Positions 61,980 through 64,000 of a stretch of DNA of 64,000 nucleotides are shown in pieces. This stretch comes from Apis mellifera (taxonomy: Eukaryota > Arthropoda > Insecta > Hymenoptera > Apidae): positions 14,818,330 through 14,882,329 of the forward strand of contig NC_037648.1 in assembly GCF_003254395.2 (NCBI RefSeq), given 5' to 3'. The position numbers and the translations under genes were made by a program. Below the pieces are notes generated by a model. The model saw only the letters and a program-made list of their open reading frames with translations, had not been told where the DNA came from and ran no database searches. Position 1 is the first letter of the stretch; each line of letters opens with the position of its first letter.

Positions 61980-63206
61980 TTAAACATCAACCACCATTTT
62001 CTTATGAATATCTGTATTACCAACAACCTAAAATTATAAAAAAAAATATTTTTATATGATTATTTTTTCTTTGTGATTCTAGAATTTATTACTTACAGAA
62101 CAAAATTCTTCGAAACTAATTTTGCCATCTTCATCCTTATCAGCAAATAATATTGTTTTATCAACAATTTGTTGTAACTGTGTATCTTTCAAGTTATTAC
62201 CAACCATCATTTTTAATACTTGAAATAATTCTCCATTGCTTATAAAACCATCATTATCCATATCATAAATTCTAAATGCAAATCTTAATTTACTTTCTTT
62301 ATCTCCCTATATAATAAAAAAAGAAATTATTTTTAAATGTATTATTTATAATTTAATATTGTAACAAAATTTATATATACCTTAACACTGAATTGAGAAA
62401 CACCATGAATAAATTCTTTAAAATCTACTTCTCCATTACCATCAGCATCGAATATATCTATAACACGTTGTACTAAAGGATTTTGTTGTAATTCTGGCAA
62501 TGACATAAACTCATCAATGCTTAAAGCACCACTATTATCTAAATCTAACTTCCGAAATCGTTTTCCTAATCTTCTAATTTCATCAACATCAACTAAAAGA
62601 TTAATATTTTTATTTTAATTTATTTATTAATTTAATTATTAAAAAATAAAAATATAAGAATATTTTTAATTAATATAATTGTATATATATATAACTAATA
62701 TGGTGGTTAATACTTTATAGGTGCTATGTTTAGTTGGTGACAAAAATAGATCAAAAGTAATATGTAAATTAACACATAAAAAAATTATTAATTTAATTCC
62801 ATATTTTTATCAAATATAATTTAAAATTATTTCATAAGAATATATGTAAATATAATATTTATTTTAAAATTTAAAACAAAATAAATTGTTTTAAGATACC
62901 AAGAATAGTTTAATATTGACTCACAATTGGAACATAGTTCCATAGGCAACGAGCTTTCATTACCCTAAAAAAGAAGAAATGCAAAAATACACATATATAT
63001 ATACACATATATATCCTATTAAAAAAATTATTTATATCATTTATTTATACTATAAATTTATAAAATATTTTAAAACAATTTAAAATGCAATTATAATACA
63101 TTATCTTTTTTAAACAAATATGAAATTAATTACTCATATTATCAAATATTATTTAATTTTTTATATGAATTTTAATATGTTTAAAATTTAATTATTTTCT
63201 TACCAT
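61980..63206 (-). CDS. CanB: Calcineurin regulatory subunit B
   Basis: Exons 63206-63204 (ATG only), 62964-62925, 62592-62381, 62306-62097 and 62027-61980 (TAA) give 170 residues, the exact family length. The protein begins MGNESSLPMELCSNF; the Gly after Met fits N-myristoylation. Four EF-hands have calcium loops starting DLDNSGALS, DADGNGEVD, DMDNDGFIS and DKDEDGKIS. The end HKKMVVDV is invariant in animal calcineurin B. It is the Ca2+-binding partner of calcineurin A, a phosphatase acting on NFAT-type and other substrates. The initiator codon is the last codon of its exon, directly followed by the GTAAGA donor. The assignment is certain. Confidence 0.98.
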
Positions 63207-63845
63207 TATGTATATGTATGTGTATTCTTATGACGTTTCTGTTAAAAATTTATTATAAAATGTCAAAATTGATCAGCAAATAAGTAAGTATATACTTTGA
63301 TAGGCAGTAGAAAATATGAAATATAGAAAGGAAACTTTAACGAAATACACAACTACATAAAATAAACATTATATTATTATTAATTCTAAATTCTATTAAA
63401 ATTATTTTTTATTTTAAATTAAATTATTTATTTACAATATATCTTTGAAATAAGTTTTTAATATTAAAATTTTTTATTGAAATTAAATTACAAAATATTC
63501 TATAGCTAAATCGAACTTTTTTCTAATTTTCACTCTGTAGATGTCACTTTAATCTATCAGTTATATTTAAAGATTTAAATCAAAAATGTCAGTTAAAAAA
63601 TAATGAAGAATTTGTTATGAATACGTGAATAAATGATTAATTGTGGAGTATTATTTTAATAAAAAATTTAATTTAAATATTAAATATTATATAATTTTAT
63701 ATAATATTATTGTTTTAAAGAATATTTTAAAATATATAAATAATAACAATATATAATAACAACAATAGATAAATTTATAATAAATAATAATAAAAGTATT
63801 TTTAAAAAAATCTTCTGATATTTTTAGAAAAACATATAATTTATA
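63207..63845. promoter_or_regulatory. Divergent upstream region of CanB and the edge gene
   Basis: 639 AT-rich bases between two opposite start codons. They probably include 5' UTRs and a shared promoter. No clear motif was found. Confidence 0.45.
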
Positions 63846-63958
63846 ATGACTCATATGGAAGCATTTAAACTTCCATCTAATGTTCCATCTGATTATAAGG
63901 ATATTGTACTTGATACTTTGTATAAAATGGAAGAACATGTTGAAGCTAGAGGATTAAG
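63846..63958 (+). CDS. First coding exon of an unidentified gene (cut by window end)
   Basis: ATG 63846 opens 37 codons (MTHMEAFKLPSNVPSDYKDI and onward, through LYKMEEHVEARGL), ending in a phase-2 donor AG|GTAAAA at 63959. The composition is less AT-biased than the flanks and codon use is protein-like. I do not recognise the family; the rest lies beyond the window. Confidence 0.5.
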
Positions 63959-64000
63959 GTAAAAAGAAAAATTTTTTCTTCAATTATTATTATATATAAT

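Noticed and set aside
1..64000. tRNA, rRNA, CRISPR arrays, bacterial-type operons, transposase or reverse-transcriptase genes
   Set aside because: None was recognised by eye. The sequence is eukaryotic with spliced genes; small RNA genes with low sequence complexity could still be missed.

Overview
The window is animal nuclear DNA with spliced genes (GT-AG introns), extreme AT richness outside exons and many microsatellites. The proteins are bilaterian and the base composition is bee-like. A hymenopteran, probably Apis or a close relative, is the best guess; this is inference, since no search was run.

I resolved thirteen protein-coding loci exon by exon, with phases that close at every junction, plus one partial locus at the right edge. 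Left to right: the 3' part of an adhesion GPCR (+, 135-2574); Madm/NRBP pseudokinase (-, 5216-12087); Elongator subunit Elp5 (+, 12936-14017); GPR155/LYCHOS (-, 14710-17801); an unrecognised gene with a possible NAT/transglutaminase-like Cys-His-Asp triad and an in-frame TGA (+, 21176-23720); myeloid leukemia factor Mlf with two alternative C-termini (-, 25311-29154); UbiA prenyltransferase UBIAD1 (+, 31704-32702); a GTSF1/asterix-type CHHC zinc-finger protein (+, 34188-35114); ubiquitin ligase UBE4B (-, 36855-41461); cytidine deaminase (+, 42776-43412); TOR kinase (-, 43996-51923); mitochondrial ABC transporter ABCB10-like (+, 53541-55669); PP4 regulatory subunit 2 (-, 57341-59251); calcineurin B (-, 61980-63206); and a first exon of an unidentified gene (+, 63846-63958).

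Most neighbours are divergent pairs (Madm/Elp5, Mlf/UBIAD1, UBE4B/Cda, TOR/ABCB10, CanB/edge gene) separated by 0.6-2.5 kb of AT-rich DNA in which the only GC-richer parts lie near start codons.

Two functional pairings stand out. Madm is named as an MLF1 adaptor, and Mlf lies 13 kb away. GPR155 is known in mammals as a lysosomal cholesterol sensor for mTORC1, and TOR lies 26 kb away. The most unusual signal is the 21-24 kb gene: the only phase-compatible AUG opens a frame that meets TGA at codon 40 and then stays open for 380 codons with no further in-frame AUG for about 170 codons. No CRISPR, rRNA, tRNA or recognisable transposon was seen.
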